Source: Epiperipatus broadwayi
Taxonomy: Eukaryota > Onychophora > Udeonychophora > Euonychophora > Peripatidae
Length of the DNA: 64,000 bases
Assembly (NCBI GenBank): GCA_028023455.1
Contig: JAQFVV010000111.1
Span: forward strand, 2,237,909-2,301,908
Reading direction: 5' to 3'
Part shown: in pieces, positions 24,320 to 35,306 of the stretch
Position numbering within the stretch: the stretch's first letter is position 1
Layout of the letters: each line of letters starts with the position of its first letter
Position numbers and translations under genes: made by a program
The notes under the pieces: model-generated
What the model saw: the letters and a program-made list of their open reading frames with translations, nothing else
Databases searched by the model: none
What the model was told of the DNA's origin: nothing

Positions 24320-25353
24320 ATAAATAAATTCATAGAAATCAGTCAATACTTAAACAATACGATACTTGGGTATTATTCCTGCTAGGAAAGATAGGACGAC
24401 TTTTTTCATACACGATAAAGGCATAATGTTGAGAACATTAAATAAACCCCTGCGATTTGAGTTTTTTCCCTCATTGAAAAACGTTTCTGAACATGCACAA
24501 AATGTGTTTCAAAACGTGTCAACCAAACCTATTACAGTATATAGGTGTGTTTTTGGAGATTTTGGCATTTTTTTTCTGATTCAAAAGTTTGTTGTTTGTA
24601 CATTTTAAACTCACCACTTGTTATTATTATGAATTTGTTTTAACATTTTTAATTTGAACTGCGTTATTTATTTCTGTGTTTTCTTTCCAATTTCAATGGT
24701 TATTGACTGACTTCTGCATTTTTGAATTACAATTTTGTTATTATTTAATTGTAATTGAATGAAAACAATGACTTTGTTATTTGTTTATTCCAAAAATTAG
24801 ATTGCCTGACATAATTCCATTTAAAGCATGTATTGGGCAATTACTTGTTCCAAAACCCTTTCAGAGGAGGAAGAACAGTGGTGGTGGTGGTGGGGGGTTG
24901 CTACTGATAATCGCCATTTTGTATGCAAGAATTGTCTGCATAAGTATATATTTCATAGAATATTTTTTCTTTTTTTATATATGCTGGGTTTTTTTTTTCT
25001 CCTGTAACACAAACCATGTATTTTTTTTGTTGAAACTGATCGAATTAAGTAAGTGTCAAAAGTTAGTTTGTGTCCGGGTAGAATTCATAAAAGTACATTT
25101 ATTTTTTATTTTTTTTTATAAAGCTATATTGAGTTATTTCTGCAACCAAGGAAAGATAGGAGGACTTTTCACATTCATATCAAAACATTGCCAACTTTCT
25201 AATGTTTGATTTTGCCAAAATAAGAACATTAAAAAGTTAGAAGTGTATTGATACGCATGTGAAAAGTCCTATTTTTCCTTGGTTGCAAGAATAATACCCA
25301 CCAACAATATTAATATCAATAACAATCAGATTAACTGATTTCTATGAATTTAT
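24320..25353. mobile_element. TIR element, about 1.03 kb
   Basis: The outer inverted repeat is AAATTCATAGAAATCAGT (about 24326) against the minus strand at about 25350. An inner inverted repeat is GGGTATTATTCCTGCTAGGA (24368) against GGGTATTATTCTTGCAACCA (minus strand from about 25299), both followed by AAAGATAGGAC-like sequence. The right end also has an inverted partner at 25140-25200 (CTGCAACCAAGGAAAGATAG), so it folds into its own hairpin. Two open frames (24366-24608 and 24781-25209) show no recognisable transposase; the second has a Gly run from GGT repeats and long Phe runs from T-tracts. Confidence 0.6.
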
Positions 25354-26717
25354 AATATGCATTATAATGTTGCATAAAAATACTTAAAAAATATAACCAT
25401 AAAATCACAAAAAGAAATAAAATTATTTTTGGTATATTGAAATAAATTTGCTTTTTATTATTGTTGCCATTAGTTACAAACATTTTATATTAGTCTTAAA
25501 AAGTAGGGAGGAAAGCTACCATTCAAAAAAAAAAAATGAAAGGAACTTACAACCATTTAGATTATAAGTGATATGAGATTTTACTCTACCTGAAAAGGTG
25601 ACCAAAAATTTCACAATTATGTGAACTAAATTCAACTAATTTGATTTTTGCAAAACAAAGACATACTTAAGAAGGTACTGAGAGGGACATCTGTTCAATG
25701 TAATGAAAAATGTGAAATTAAAGCTTTTAAAAATTGATAGCAGTGTAATATACCACATTTGTACATCAGTTATTTATCTGAAATAAAGTTGCAATTTTAT
25801 AAAAAAAAAAACAATCGCTTAATATAAATTCATTTCTTTACACTATTTATGAAATCACTCTAAATATTGAAATGTTAGAATAAATTATGTTAACAGTGCA
25901 GCAAAAAATGGTAAACTATCATCAATAATTAAGTGTTATTGTTTCCAATACAAAACTATACTATGTCACAAAGATTATATTTAATTGCTGCTTCATTTAG
26001 TATTCCCATTTCTAGAAACGTATCAAATAAAAAGTAAGGAAGATGTATATATATGTATTTGTTTGATTATCTATTTAGGCTACATTTTGTAATTGAGTTT
26101 AAACGGAGTTCTATCAAATGCATTTCCTTTCAATTTTGATATGTGATAGAAATTGGTGGCAATGCACTACGAAAATGAAATAATTCACATTAATCCTTTA
26201 GTTTATTTAAATTTCAAATATTTTGATATTGGTTCAGTTGGTTTTCCATAAGTGTATGAAAGGGCAGTATAAAAAAAAAAATCATTTACAGTAAATTCAA
26301 AGAGAAATAAAAACAAATTTTAGTTTCTCTTAATAGTAAAAGTTACTTTAAATTTTAATTTATTTTTATTGTAAAAGTTTGTTTTTAAAATGCATCTTTC
26401 ATAAATAAAATAATATTGGAATCAATTTTTAAAGGTCCACAAATTTCCTTTAAAATTGTTACATAAGACTGCCATATAGTTTTCATTCTATTTAATTAAT
26501 AAAATCAATATTTCATTAATTATTCCATTATTAATAAGTATTCACCATTTTCTTTCCAAATATGGTCGATTAATTTCAATATATAAATAACAAATTAATT
26601 TCAAACACTTTATTTTCATATCTCATTTTCATTTCAATTTTCTTCCTATGACATTCTCTATTTTAAATAGGAATAATTACATAAAATATCTGAATACTAA
26701 ACAATTAAAATTAATAT
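25354..26717. other. AT-rich DNA, nothing recognised
   Basis: Homopolymer runs and short frames only. No supported feature. Confidence 0.4.
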
Positions 26718-27033
26718 GTAAAAAATATATATTTTATAATAAATGCTTTTATTTACTATACACTAAAAAAACTCCAAAAACAATTGTTTTTTCGAAGTAC
26801 AATTGGGGGTTTTATAATTAATTTGAAATAAAAGTATGGGATATCAAGAAATTAATTAAATCACTAATTTCTAAAACAAGTGATTGAATTAATTACCTTC
26901 TGAACACCTTATACTTTTATTTCAAATTCAATAAGAAAATCCCCAATTGTAGTTCAAGACAAATGTTTTTTTTTTTGGCTTTTTAGTGAACAGTAAATAA
27001 AAATGTTTATTATAAAATATAACTTCTGTCATA
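26718..27033. mobile_element. Hairpin MITE, about 316 bp
   Basis: Inverted arms of about 110 bp. The left arm contains TTTATTTACTATACACTAAA, TACAATTGGGGGTTTTATAA and TTTGAAATAAAAGTAT. The minus strand of the right arm contains TTTATTTACTGTTCACTAAA, TACAATTGGGGATTTTCTTA and TTTGAAATAAAAGTAT. The loop (about 26840-26910) is itself weakly self-complementary. It is non-coding. Confidence 0.75.
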
Positions 27034-28253
27034 TGACTTATTTTATTCACAATATAACTTTTAATCTTAATTATCCATCATATATTTTTTTCCACACCAA
27101 TGGTGAATTGTGAAAATAATCAAAACATTATCCTCATTTGCATATTATATAAATGTTTTTTTTTTTCCTTTCCTTTCCACTATAAATATTATTTTAAAAC
27201 TAAAACTAAAAATGATTCTTTGATCTATTTTCATATATCGGTTTTACTCATGAACTCTCAATTTAATCATATGTAAATGATGGATACAACATAGTAGAGT
27301 ACTATAACCCCCAGACCAGTTTCCAGATTTTGCCTTCATCAGCAATAACTTAAGATTTAAGCTGTAACTAATGCATCTAATCACATAGAAGACAACTTTT
27401 ACTTTTACATCAATTCTTTTCCCTGTATAGAATGTTAATACCAACACAATGTCACTTGATTCTCAATGCTTACTATATTAACAAGAACATTTCTTCCCTC
27501 TATAATCTAGTGCCAACTATTGTAGGCTTGCAATTGGTTTCTAGTTTTTGCCTTTATCAATAAAGATATAGGATTCAAAATTATTTATACTATTAGCTCA
27601 AGTAGATAAATCAGGAAATATTGCATACAAATAAAAATTAAAAACAATTTTTAAATAATTCACTATTGGGTAAAAACATCATTTCTATAGTGAGAAACAG
27701 TAAAAATGAAGCTAATAATTATCAAGATAATCAAATGTTATTAGAAGATAAAGGATTATGAAATTTATTTAAAGTTCTATTAACAGCTTCTGAATACAGA
27801 TAATATTTGTTTTCAGCATAAAGCTTGGAATTTTGAAAATAATTAAACCAATATTTTTCAAACTGTGTATTGCGATATCCTAGTGTGAACTATAATTTAA
27901 CCGGGACTCATAGATAATGCCATACTTTATGTATGATTTCAATGAGAAATATTAAAAATATATTAAGGATATTTTTTATTATTATTATATGCCTTTTATT
28001 AAAGTTAATATTTTTTATAAAATATATGAAGTACTTTCAACAAAAAGCATTTATTATGATCTCTGTACTCATTTTTGTGATCCATTTACAACAAATATTT
28101 AACTCAGATATTTTCAATCATCATTTTATCTAAGTTTGCTAATATATTACAAATAAAAATTTGCACAATTATAGATGTTTTACTTTAATGAAAGTATGGG
28201 AAAATTTTATAAATCAAGAGAGATGGGTTCAATGAAAATTTGACAATGACTAT
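27034..28253. other. AT-rich DNA with two copies of a dispersed motif
   Basis: At 27312-27348 (CAGTTTCCAGATTTTGCCTT then CATCAG) and 27531-27567 (GGTTTCTAGTTTTTGCCTTT then ATCAA) there are diverged versions of the AGTTTCTGGCTTGTGGCCTT-CATCAG block in the 34.7-35.3 kb foldback. They are probably remnants of the same repeat family. Nothing else is supported. Confidence 0.45.
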
Positions 28254-30410
28254 TGTAACGGGCACATACGTACGTTACATTGTTTTTTTATTATTAAACG
28301 TGAAAAGAATAAAAGTTCGCAAATAAAAACTTTTTTAAGAATTAAAAATTGAAAATTAAAAAATCATCTTAAACTGGTATATATATAAAATCGCACAGAT
28401 AAAAAAAAAATTATTAAAATAAAACTTTATTAAAAATAGAAAAATTAAATCTTTCAACAAAAAGATTTAGAGATAAAAATATCTTTAAGTTTGGAAAACA
28501 CATTAATTAATCAGAAATGGAAATGATTATTTTAATTAGTCAAAGTGAATTAGCCTTTGGGCATTTAAATGTATAAGCAGCAGTCAGATAGGAAAACAAT
28601 GGAAACTAATAGCAAATGAGAGAAATCCATCGGGAAATCGGACCTCAACGGAAGGATCATCATCATCGATGATGTAATGTCAATTGAATCCTTAAAATTA
28701 ATATAAAAGGAAAACTTTGGAAATTATTAGTTAGTTATTACGATGTGACTATAGGTGTTAGTGCGAAGTTGAAGGAGAAGGGATTGAAAGACGCACTTTC
28801 AATTCCTTCAGTTGTTCAAAAAAAAAATGAAACATCGTTTTCCGATATTGCGGGCCACAGGACATCAAGGCCCGGAAGAATACCATCAACCATAAAGGAC
28901 CAGCGATTAACTGCACACCGACCTCCTTATGACTTCGTGGGATTAATACCTTCCATTACAAGAAATCAGAGAAAACGGACATTTTTCAAAACAGTAAGAA
29001 ATATATAATTTATGAACATTTCTAAACAAAAGAACTCTAAATACTAAACTTTTCAATATTTATAAATATAAGAATTTCCTATCTGACTAAAGTAGTTAAA
29101 ATGTTATTTGATTTATTTCTTTTGTAAAATCATTTCCATTTATATTTTTTTTGTTCTTTAAGTTTTATTATGATTTCTGTTTTCCGATAAATTAAAATAT
29201 ATCAATGATAAACTTAAGTCGGGCGTGAATGGCTATATAGATTTGTAAAGTTATATTAAGGGAGGGTAATCTTAGGTTATTCATGTCGTTGTTGAATTGG
29301 GTCAATGGACTGGATATATTGACATAGTTAGTAGATGTAATGCAAGATTCGCGATGGGCAGAATCGCTTGTATATGCTGCACACTTCCTCTTGCTTAGGG
29401 AATGCGATCATAAGTCGGCAAAATGACCACAGTCCGTTTCTATGGAGTTTTTTTTTTATTGTTCTTGTTAGATAGATGTAATATTCCTATCTGATGAGAG
29501 TCAATGTCTTATCTTAACCTATTTTGTGTTGCCGTATTCGTATTACATTGAATACATCGATATATCAGATGGATTGACGCCAGTTTGACTACGAACTTTT
29601 AGCCTAAGGTTAAATGGGGATAGAATGTTTTATCTTCAAATGCAAATCTATATAGTCTATTCATACTCGACACTAAATAAAAATGCATTAAATTTAAGTT
29701 GTTTATAGACGCTTGCATGGATTCATTATCGGTTAATTGTGTTTTGGGTTTTCATATTGGATCAAAATATAAAGACATTCGATAAATAAGGATACCTTAC
29801 GGTGAGTATCTAAAATGTATTTATTCGGATGTCTTTTAAGTTATTGGTGTCAATGCAAGCATCTTATGGTGAATGCTATTGGGTTACTTATAAATTTCCC
29901 TCTGCAATTGACGGTATCAATGACTTTGTATTTTGATCGTTTATGTTTATTTTGAAATGTTTTTAACCGTGAAATCTATGTAACCGATTTATACTCAAAC
30001 ATTTTAAAACAAATTTTTATAAATCCATCTGTGCGAACTTATAAAAAATTAAAATGTAAACTTATAATATTATAAAAATTAAAATGTAAATTTAAATTCT
30101 AAAATCAAGTTAAAATCCAAAGCAAAAGTTATTCTAAAATAATGCTAAATTTTATATATGTGCGTAAATAAATGTTTGTGTGTTAATTACTGGCAGTGGC
30201 TTATTTTATTCTTTTTTATATATTCTTAGATAAGAATTATTATAAATATAAATCTCGGCTACTCCCTGAGCTAGTGACAATGGGCTAATGACCGGAATCA
30301 AAATATATAAAAAAAAAAAATTTTTTTTTTTGACTTGCGTATCTGCCTACTTTATAAATTTTTCTAGGTTCAAATGCCTAGATAAGTCCCACTTTCTCCG
30401 GATTGTTACA
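28254..30410 (+). mobile_element. Solo LTR, about 2.16 kb, Gypsy-like
   Basis: It begins TGTAACGGGC and ends GGATTGTTACA, giving the TG...CA ends and a TGTAAC/GTTACA terminal inverted repeat expected of a long terminal repeat. It is flanked by CTAT on both sides (28250-28253 and 30411-30414), a 4-bp target duplication. The segment is richer in CG dinucleotides than its surroundings. TATAAAAGG at 28702-28710 followed by ATTAGTTAGTTATTACGATG would fit a promoter and transcription start in + orientation. No internal region or second LTR is in the window, so I call it a solo LTR left by recombination. An 87-codon frame at 28745-29008 is probably not a gene. Confidence 0.75.
28702..28710 (+). promoter_or_regulatory. 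Putative LTR TATA box
   Basis: TATAAAAGG matches a TATA consensus in an otherwise featureless AT-rich sequence and sits about 450 bp into the LTR, a plausible U3-R boundary. Assignment rests on position and sequence only. Confidence 0.4.
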
Positions 30411-32639
30411 CTATATTAAACCTTAATTCCAACTAGACCATTGAAGGCAAGAACATTACATTTCTTAATTAACATCAGCAGAGAATCTTCCACAAATATA
30501 AAACATTACCATGCTACTCTTCAAATGCAGTTTGAAGTCACATATTATTAAAACATTGTAATGTCATTAAAATATTATAAGTGTAAATATTGATCTGATA
30601 TAAATGATTGGGTCATCAAGTTTTCAGACAGGTGAAATATATGAAAGCAACAAGAGCACATATTTAGTATTTCTGAATAATTACTAACAATAAGAAAATG
30701 TTTCATTAAGGAAACAATTACATACGAATAAATTTTGGTAGGAAATACAGCATACAAAACCTTAACTAGAATTCTCATTGCTTTGTACACATAAGATAAG
30801 CTTCATGTTTGTACCACATTAGAAAGTAAAAAATAAATATTTAGCACTATCAATGTCTGTATTTCGTTCCTTATAATAAATTTAAATTGAAGGTCACTTC
30901 TCATATTCTAATAAAATGGAGTACCTCAACAAAAAAAAAAAAAGTAGGCAAAAAAAAAAAAAAAACATTCTGACTTTTATGAACTGATAGTGAATAATTT
31001 AGTTATGAAGTACTTCCAAGGCCATAGTTATAAAATTATATAAAATCTTTTCCCCACAATAGTTTTAAATATTACTCAGGAAGAAATACTAGAAAGCACA
31101 GTATATGAAGAATCCTTAAATTTCTTTATTGATTATGCATATTGTTGTTTATAATTTTTGTGACAATTTCAGCTTCATATAACAATTTTAATTATTAAAT
31201 CATTAATTCAATGTCAAAAGTGTAATATTCAAAAATCTTCTGTGGTAGTGACAAAAACTATACGAAAGGTCTCCAAAAGTGTAATATTCAAAAATCTTCT
31301 GTGGTAGTGACAAAAACTATACGAAAGGTCTCCTTAGCAACAACTTGTTAAACAGACAAATTATATATATACATCTATACACACATAAAAACTTTTAAAA
31401 GGAGTAATTAATTCTATTTACACTACATCAGAATCCTCTGCTATAAGCATGAGCAATTAATGACGACTAGATGGTAAACCTACACCCACATCCATAGACT
31501 AATTATTTAAACCTCCAATAAAAGTTCTCAAGTAAATATATTGAATCACTGATTTTGTAACTAATAGCATATTGAAGGTAAGCAGAAAAAATCATGATAT
31601 TTTGATGTTACATATATATATATTTAGCCATATCACTTTCATAAACATTATTGGGTTTAAAATTATCATAAACTAAAATGCTTGTAGTAAGTGGTTATAT
31701 TTTTGACTTTATTTTTAATGGAAAACCATTTTAATTGATTATTATTGAGATTTTTTTTTTTTTTAAAAGAAACTTAATTTTTTTTAAAAATGATAATGTT
31801 TTAATTAAAATTATTTTCTTATCTTTTTTTAAATGTCATCATTTACTTATGTTTGCAAAATAATTTTTGATATAATGATTCTGAAATTTCAAAAAAAAAA
31901 AATTATTAACTAGATTTTTTAAAACTGCTTGTGCAAAAGTTTTAATTTATAAATAACCTTTTTTTCATATGAAAAATAATCATTAAGCTTATACAAAGAA
32001 AAATTTTTAATGAAACTATACAAATCTTTGTTTTTATTGTAATAAATTTACTTTAAAAAATAATATTAATAAAAAAATTATCTTCATTTTTAAAGTTTTA
32101 CTTAATAAAAAGTACATTAATTTTACATAAGAATTACCACAGTTATTCTAAATAAGAATTTGATTGAATACTTTACGTAAAAAACAAACTTTATTCATGA
32201 ATTAATAAATCACACTTAAAAAAATTGAAAAAATTTTTAAACAAATCATTTAATTTTTTTTTTAAAAAAAAGTACAAAGATTGACATGTTAAGTAAAGAT
32301 AAAGTGTTTTCATTACTATAATAAAGTTCAATCATTATGATAAATAGTTGTTTTTTAAAAAATATAAAAATGTAATTTAATTTGTATAATCTTTTAACAA
32401 ATTTGAATGTTTTAATATTTTAAAAATGCCTTTATTAAAATAAAAGTTAGATTAATCTTTTAATCAAAGTTGATTTTTATAATTTTAAATTATTTCATTG
32501 TCTAAAGCTGTATAAAATTTATATTTTTTTGAAGTTCATTTGATATCTTAGGCACTTTTTATTAGTGCAATTTAATAATATATACTGATTTTTTTTTTAA
32601 AAAAAAACAAACTAATATGCACATGATTACAGTGAAACA
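30411..32639. other. AT-rich DNA, no genes
   Basis: It contains T-then-A runs at 31751-31768, 32254-32271 and 32589-32606 and a 59-bp tandem duplication (separate entry). No coding motif. Confidence 0.4.
31215..31332 (+). repeat. Perfect tandem duplication of 59 bp
   Basis: A unit beginning CAAAAGTGTAATATTCAAAA and ending CTATACGAAAGGTCTC occurs twice, at 31215 and 31274, with no difference that I can see. This points to a recent duplication or a possible assembly artefact. Confidence 0.95.
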
Positions 32640-32775
32640 TTTTTATTTGCCATATATAAAACAATTCAAAACAAAGTGATGTGATGTATTTGGCTTCTCC
32701 TTAAACTAAGACAAGAATATCTCAGCAACTATGCCCAGATAAACCTGTTAGCCACTTTATTTTCCATTCCCCACT

Positions 32776-33507
32776 CTAAGTCTTCCCATATTCTGCCCCA
32801 TCCCATTTCCACAACATAATCTTTGTCAACTCTATGGCCTTTAAATCTAAATCCCCCTTATCTTTTTGCAAACCCAGCATAAAAACTAACAACTCACTTT
32901 CTATATTGTCACTTTGTTCACACCTATTCTCCCATAACTTCATTATCTGTACCCTTTCTGCTTTCAAGCATTTACATTCAATCAACACATGCCTAATATT
33001 TTCTATACCTTCCTTACACAATTTGTACACTAAATCACCCATAGTTTTCCATTTACATGTATATTCTCTTGTTGCTAAAGATCCCGTTCGAGCCTTAAAC
33101 AATAAACTACTTTCCTTACTATTATCATAAATTAACTGGCATCCAATATTCCATTTACTTCTATATATATTTAAACTCTTCTTACTCTCCATACTACTTC
33201 TCCATCTCTCCAACTCCCTATTTTTTATTAATGCTTCTATTCTTTTATCCCATTCATTATCACTATAACACTCAACAATCCTCCTAACACAATCATCCCA
33301 CCTTTTATACAAGTATACCAATATAAATTCTTTATCCAAATCTTTTGCATACCGCATTACTTTTCTCACCCATCTTGTTACCTGCCCTTTACTCATAACC
33401 CAATTAAACCCTATTTTGGCTATTCTTTTACTATCCATAAACTGCAACCTACTAAAGATTTTCATTTTACTTTTTGCATCTCTCATATAGAAACTTGACC
33501 ATCCCAT
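32776..33507 (-). pseudogene. LINE ORF C-terminal domain with Cys-His motif
   Basis: A 243-codon frame starts MGWSSFYMRDAKSKM, the usual continuation after the VQREVGRHAL block, so the break between this frame and the previous one (about 28 bp) is a single mutation scar. Near the end LFKARTGSLATREYTCKW is followed by a Cys, an IRHVLIECKCLKAER block and further Cys, resembling the C...C...H...C motif near LINE C-termini. The stop is at 32776. Overlapping + strand frames are antisense shadows. Confidence 0.88.
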
Positions 33508-33534
33508 TTCTCCTTGAATTGCCTCCTTTGCTAT

Positions 33535-34190
33535 CTACATCTCTGCATCTAATGCATGTCTTCCTACTTCCCTTTGTACTTTCTCTAAATAATCTAAAAT
33601 CCTTTTACTAACACATAATGCATCATTACCATATGTTAACCCTGCTACTGCAACTCCCTTCCATACAATTCTAGCTACATCATATTTATTATATGAAAAT
33701 ACTGTTAGTTTCTTTACCAAACCTTTTCTTTTCTTTGCTTCATTTACCAATTTTTTCTCCCATTCAGCCAAGCAATTTTCCTGATTACATAAGATGATTC
33801 CCAAATACCTATATCTATCCACCACACTTAACTTTATATCCCCCAATAAAAAAACTACATCCTCTCTTTCCCCAGTATTAACCATCATTATATTTGATTT
33901 TTCTTCACTAAATTTAATCCCCATCTCTTTACCCACCCTTGCACATGTCCTCAACATAATATCCATATCTTCTCTTCTTTCTGCACATAAAAAGATATCC
34001 GCAAAAAAACCCCCCGACAAAGTATATACTCATTTGCCACCTATTAATGGTATCTCTACCCCTCTTCCTAGTCTTTCTATTGCTTTCTCCATTTCACTCA
34101 AAAACAACAAAAACAAAATCGGTGACATAGGGCATTCCTTGCCTTAATCCCATTCCATTTTTAACTTTAACTGATTCTATATCCCCTAAT
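33535..34190 (-). pseudogene. LINE reverse transcriptase, palm and thumb part
   Basis: Between 34020 and 34190 a frame-shifted GCPMSPILF-like block (motif B; visible as MSPILFLLFLSEMEKAIERL) precedes the main frame. The main frame (33535-34020) starts near GGFFADIFLCAERREDM, the family FADD box altered to FADI, so the second of the paired catalytic Asp residues is lost. Downstream are VDRYRYLGIILC, KYDVARIVWKGVAVAGLTYG and LEKVQREVGRHAL, the conserved thumb and post-RT blocks. It ends at a stop at 33535. Confidence 0.9.
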
Positions 34191-34223
34191 TGGTAAGTAT
34201 AATCATTATTTTCATATAATTTC

Positions 34224-34686
34224 TTAATAAATATTTACTAAAGCTTCATCCATTCCCAAATTGGCTAATCTTACCCATAATCTATTTCTATTTACTCTAT
34301 CATATGCTTTCTCTATATCTATAAAACTCATATATAACGATCTACCTGAATTCCTACTCATCTCCATAAGTTGTGTAACTACAAACAAACTATCTCCTAT
34401 ACGCCTATCTGACCTAAAACCTCCTTGCATTTCCCCCACTACATTATTCGCTTCCATCCATTTTACAACTCTTCCAGCTACCATATATGCGAAAACTTTA
34501 TATAAAACTGATGTTACCGCTATTGGTCTATAATTATTTAAATTTCTATGATCCTTACCCTTTCCTTTAAATAATAATCTTATTCTTGTATTATTCCAAC
34601 TACCCGGAAAAACTGTCTTCTGCGCCACCTTATTAAAACATGATAATAACTTTGCTTTTGCTCTATGCCCTAAATTCATTACCATC
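34224..34686 (-). pseudogene. LINE reverse transcriptase, N-terminal half
   Basis: The open frame reads, in order: a PGSWNNTRIRLLFKGKGKD block, LNNYRPIAVTSVLYKVFA (RT motif 1), GEMQGGFRSDRRIGDSLFVV (motif 2) and LYMSFIDIEKAYDRVNR (motif A, with the first catalytic Asp in FIDIEKAYD). It ends at a stop at about 34224. The frame stays open to 34733, but the first 16 or so codons lie in the adjacent foldback, so they are not LINE sequence. RNA-templated DNA synthesis is the family function; this copy is incomplete. Confidence 0.92.
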
Positions 34687-35306
34687 TGCAAAACTCTCCA
34701 TATAGTAGTGCCATCTTGTGCTAACAAGAGCAATCAATGGATGCCAGAAGGCTTGTGCATAAAATCCCTATCTAGTGCATACTCATCCAATATCCCCAGA
34801 ATAGTTTCTGGCTTGTGGCCTTCATCAGTGAGGAGCCTTGGGTCTGAGAGCACTGCAACTAGATCTTAGGATCTAGCAACCCTCCAGCACCCACCTTTTA
34901 ACTCTATTTAACTACAAAACTATAAAAATGAAATTGAAAACACAATTAATATTTTCAATCCAAGCTCAATAGCTTATATAGTCATATGGGTCTGAACTCA
35001 ATTCAGCACTCATACATTTTGGTGTCTTTGACTCTTTAACAACCATTGTGTTTTCAATTTCATTCTCATAGTTTTGTAGTTAAATAGAGTTAAAAGGTGG
35101 GTGCTGGAGGGTTGCATTAGATCCTAAGATCTAGGTGCAGTGCTCTCAGATCCAAGGCTCCTCACTGATAAAGGCCACAAGCCAGAAACAAGTCTGGGGA
35201 TATTGGATGAATAGGCACTAGATAGGGATTTTATGCATAAGCCTTCTGGCATCCATTGATTGCTCTTGTTAGCACAAGATGGCACTACTATATGGAGAGT
35301 TTTGCT
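34687..35306. mobile_element. Foldback element, arms about 258 bp
   Basis: The left arm (34687-34945) and right arm (35048-35306) are inverted copies with few differences. Shared blocks include GCAAAACTCTCCATATAGTA at the outer edge, TCTTGTGCTAACAAGAGCAA, GCACCCACCTTTTAACTCTA and, at the inner edge, TGAAATTGAAAACACAA. The loop is about 100 bp. No coding content. The left outer edge coincides exactly with the truncation point of the LINE. Related fragments occur at 27.3 and 27.5 kb. Confidence 0.92.

Larger units (their letters stand above)
32640..34686 (-). mobile_element. 5'-truncated LINE with RT and C-terminal Cys-His motif
   Basis: Three long minus-strand frames cover the element from RT to the ORF end, with only a few disabling changes. 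The 3' flank after the stop at 32776 includes CAAATAAAAATG (about 32645), a possible polyadenylation signal. The element stops abruptly at about 34686, where a foldback begins; upstream endonuclease sequence is missing. Compared with the LINE remnants at 1-2.8 kb and 6 kb this copy is young. Related C-terminal architectures are known from LINEs of arthropods, molluscs and cnidarians. I do not assign a clade firmly. Confidence 0.9.

Noticed and set aside
24781-25209. 142-codon + frame with Gly run and Phe-rich tail
   Set aside because: The Gly run comes from GGT/GGG repeats and the Phe runs from T-tracts; no transposase motif.
28745-29008. 87-codon + frame in the solo LTR
   Set aside because: LTRs are normally non-coding. 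It directly follows the putative start region and has no recognised domain.
32834-34533. Several + strand frames of 90-117 codons
   Set aside because: Antisense to the LINE coding sequence, whose minus frames carry clear RT motifs.
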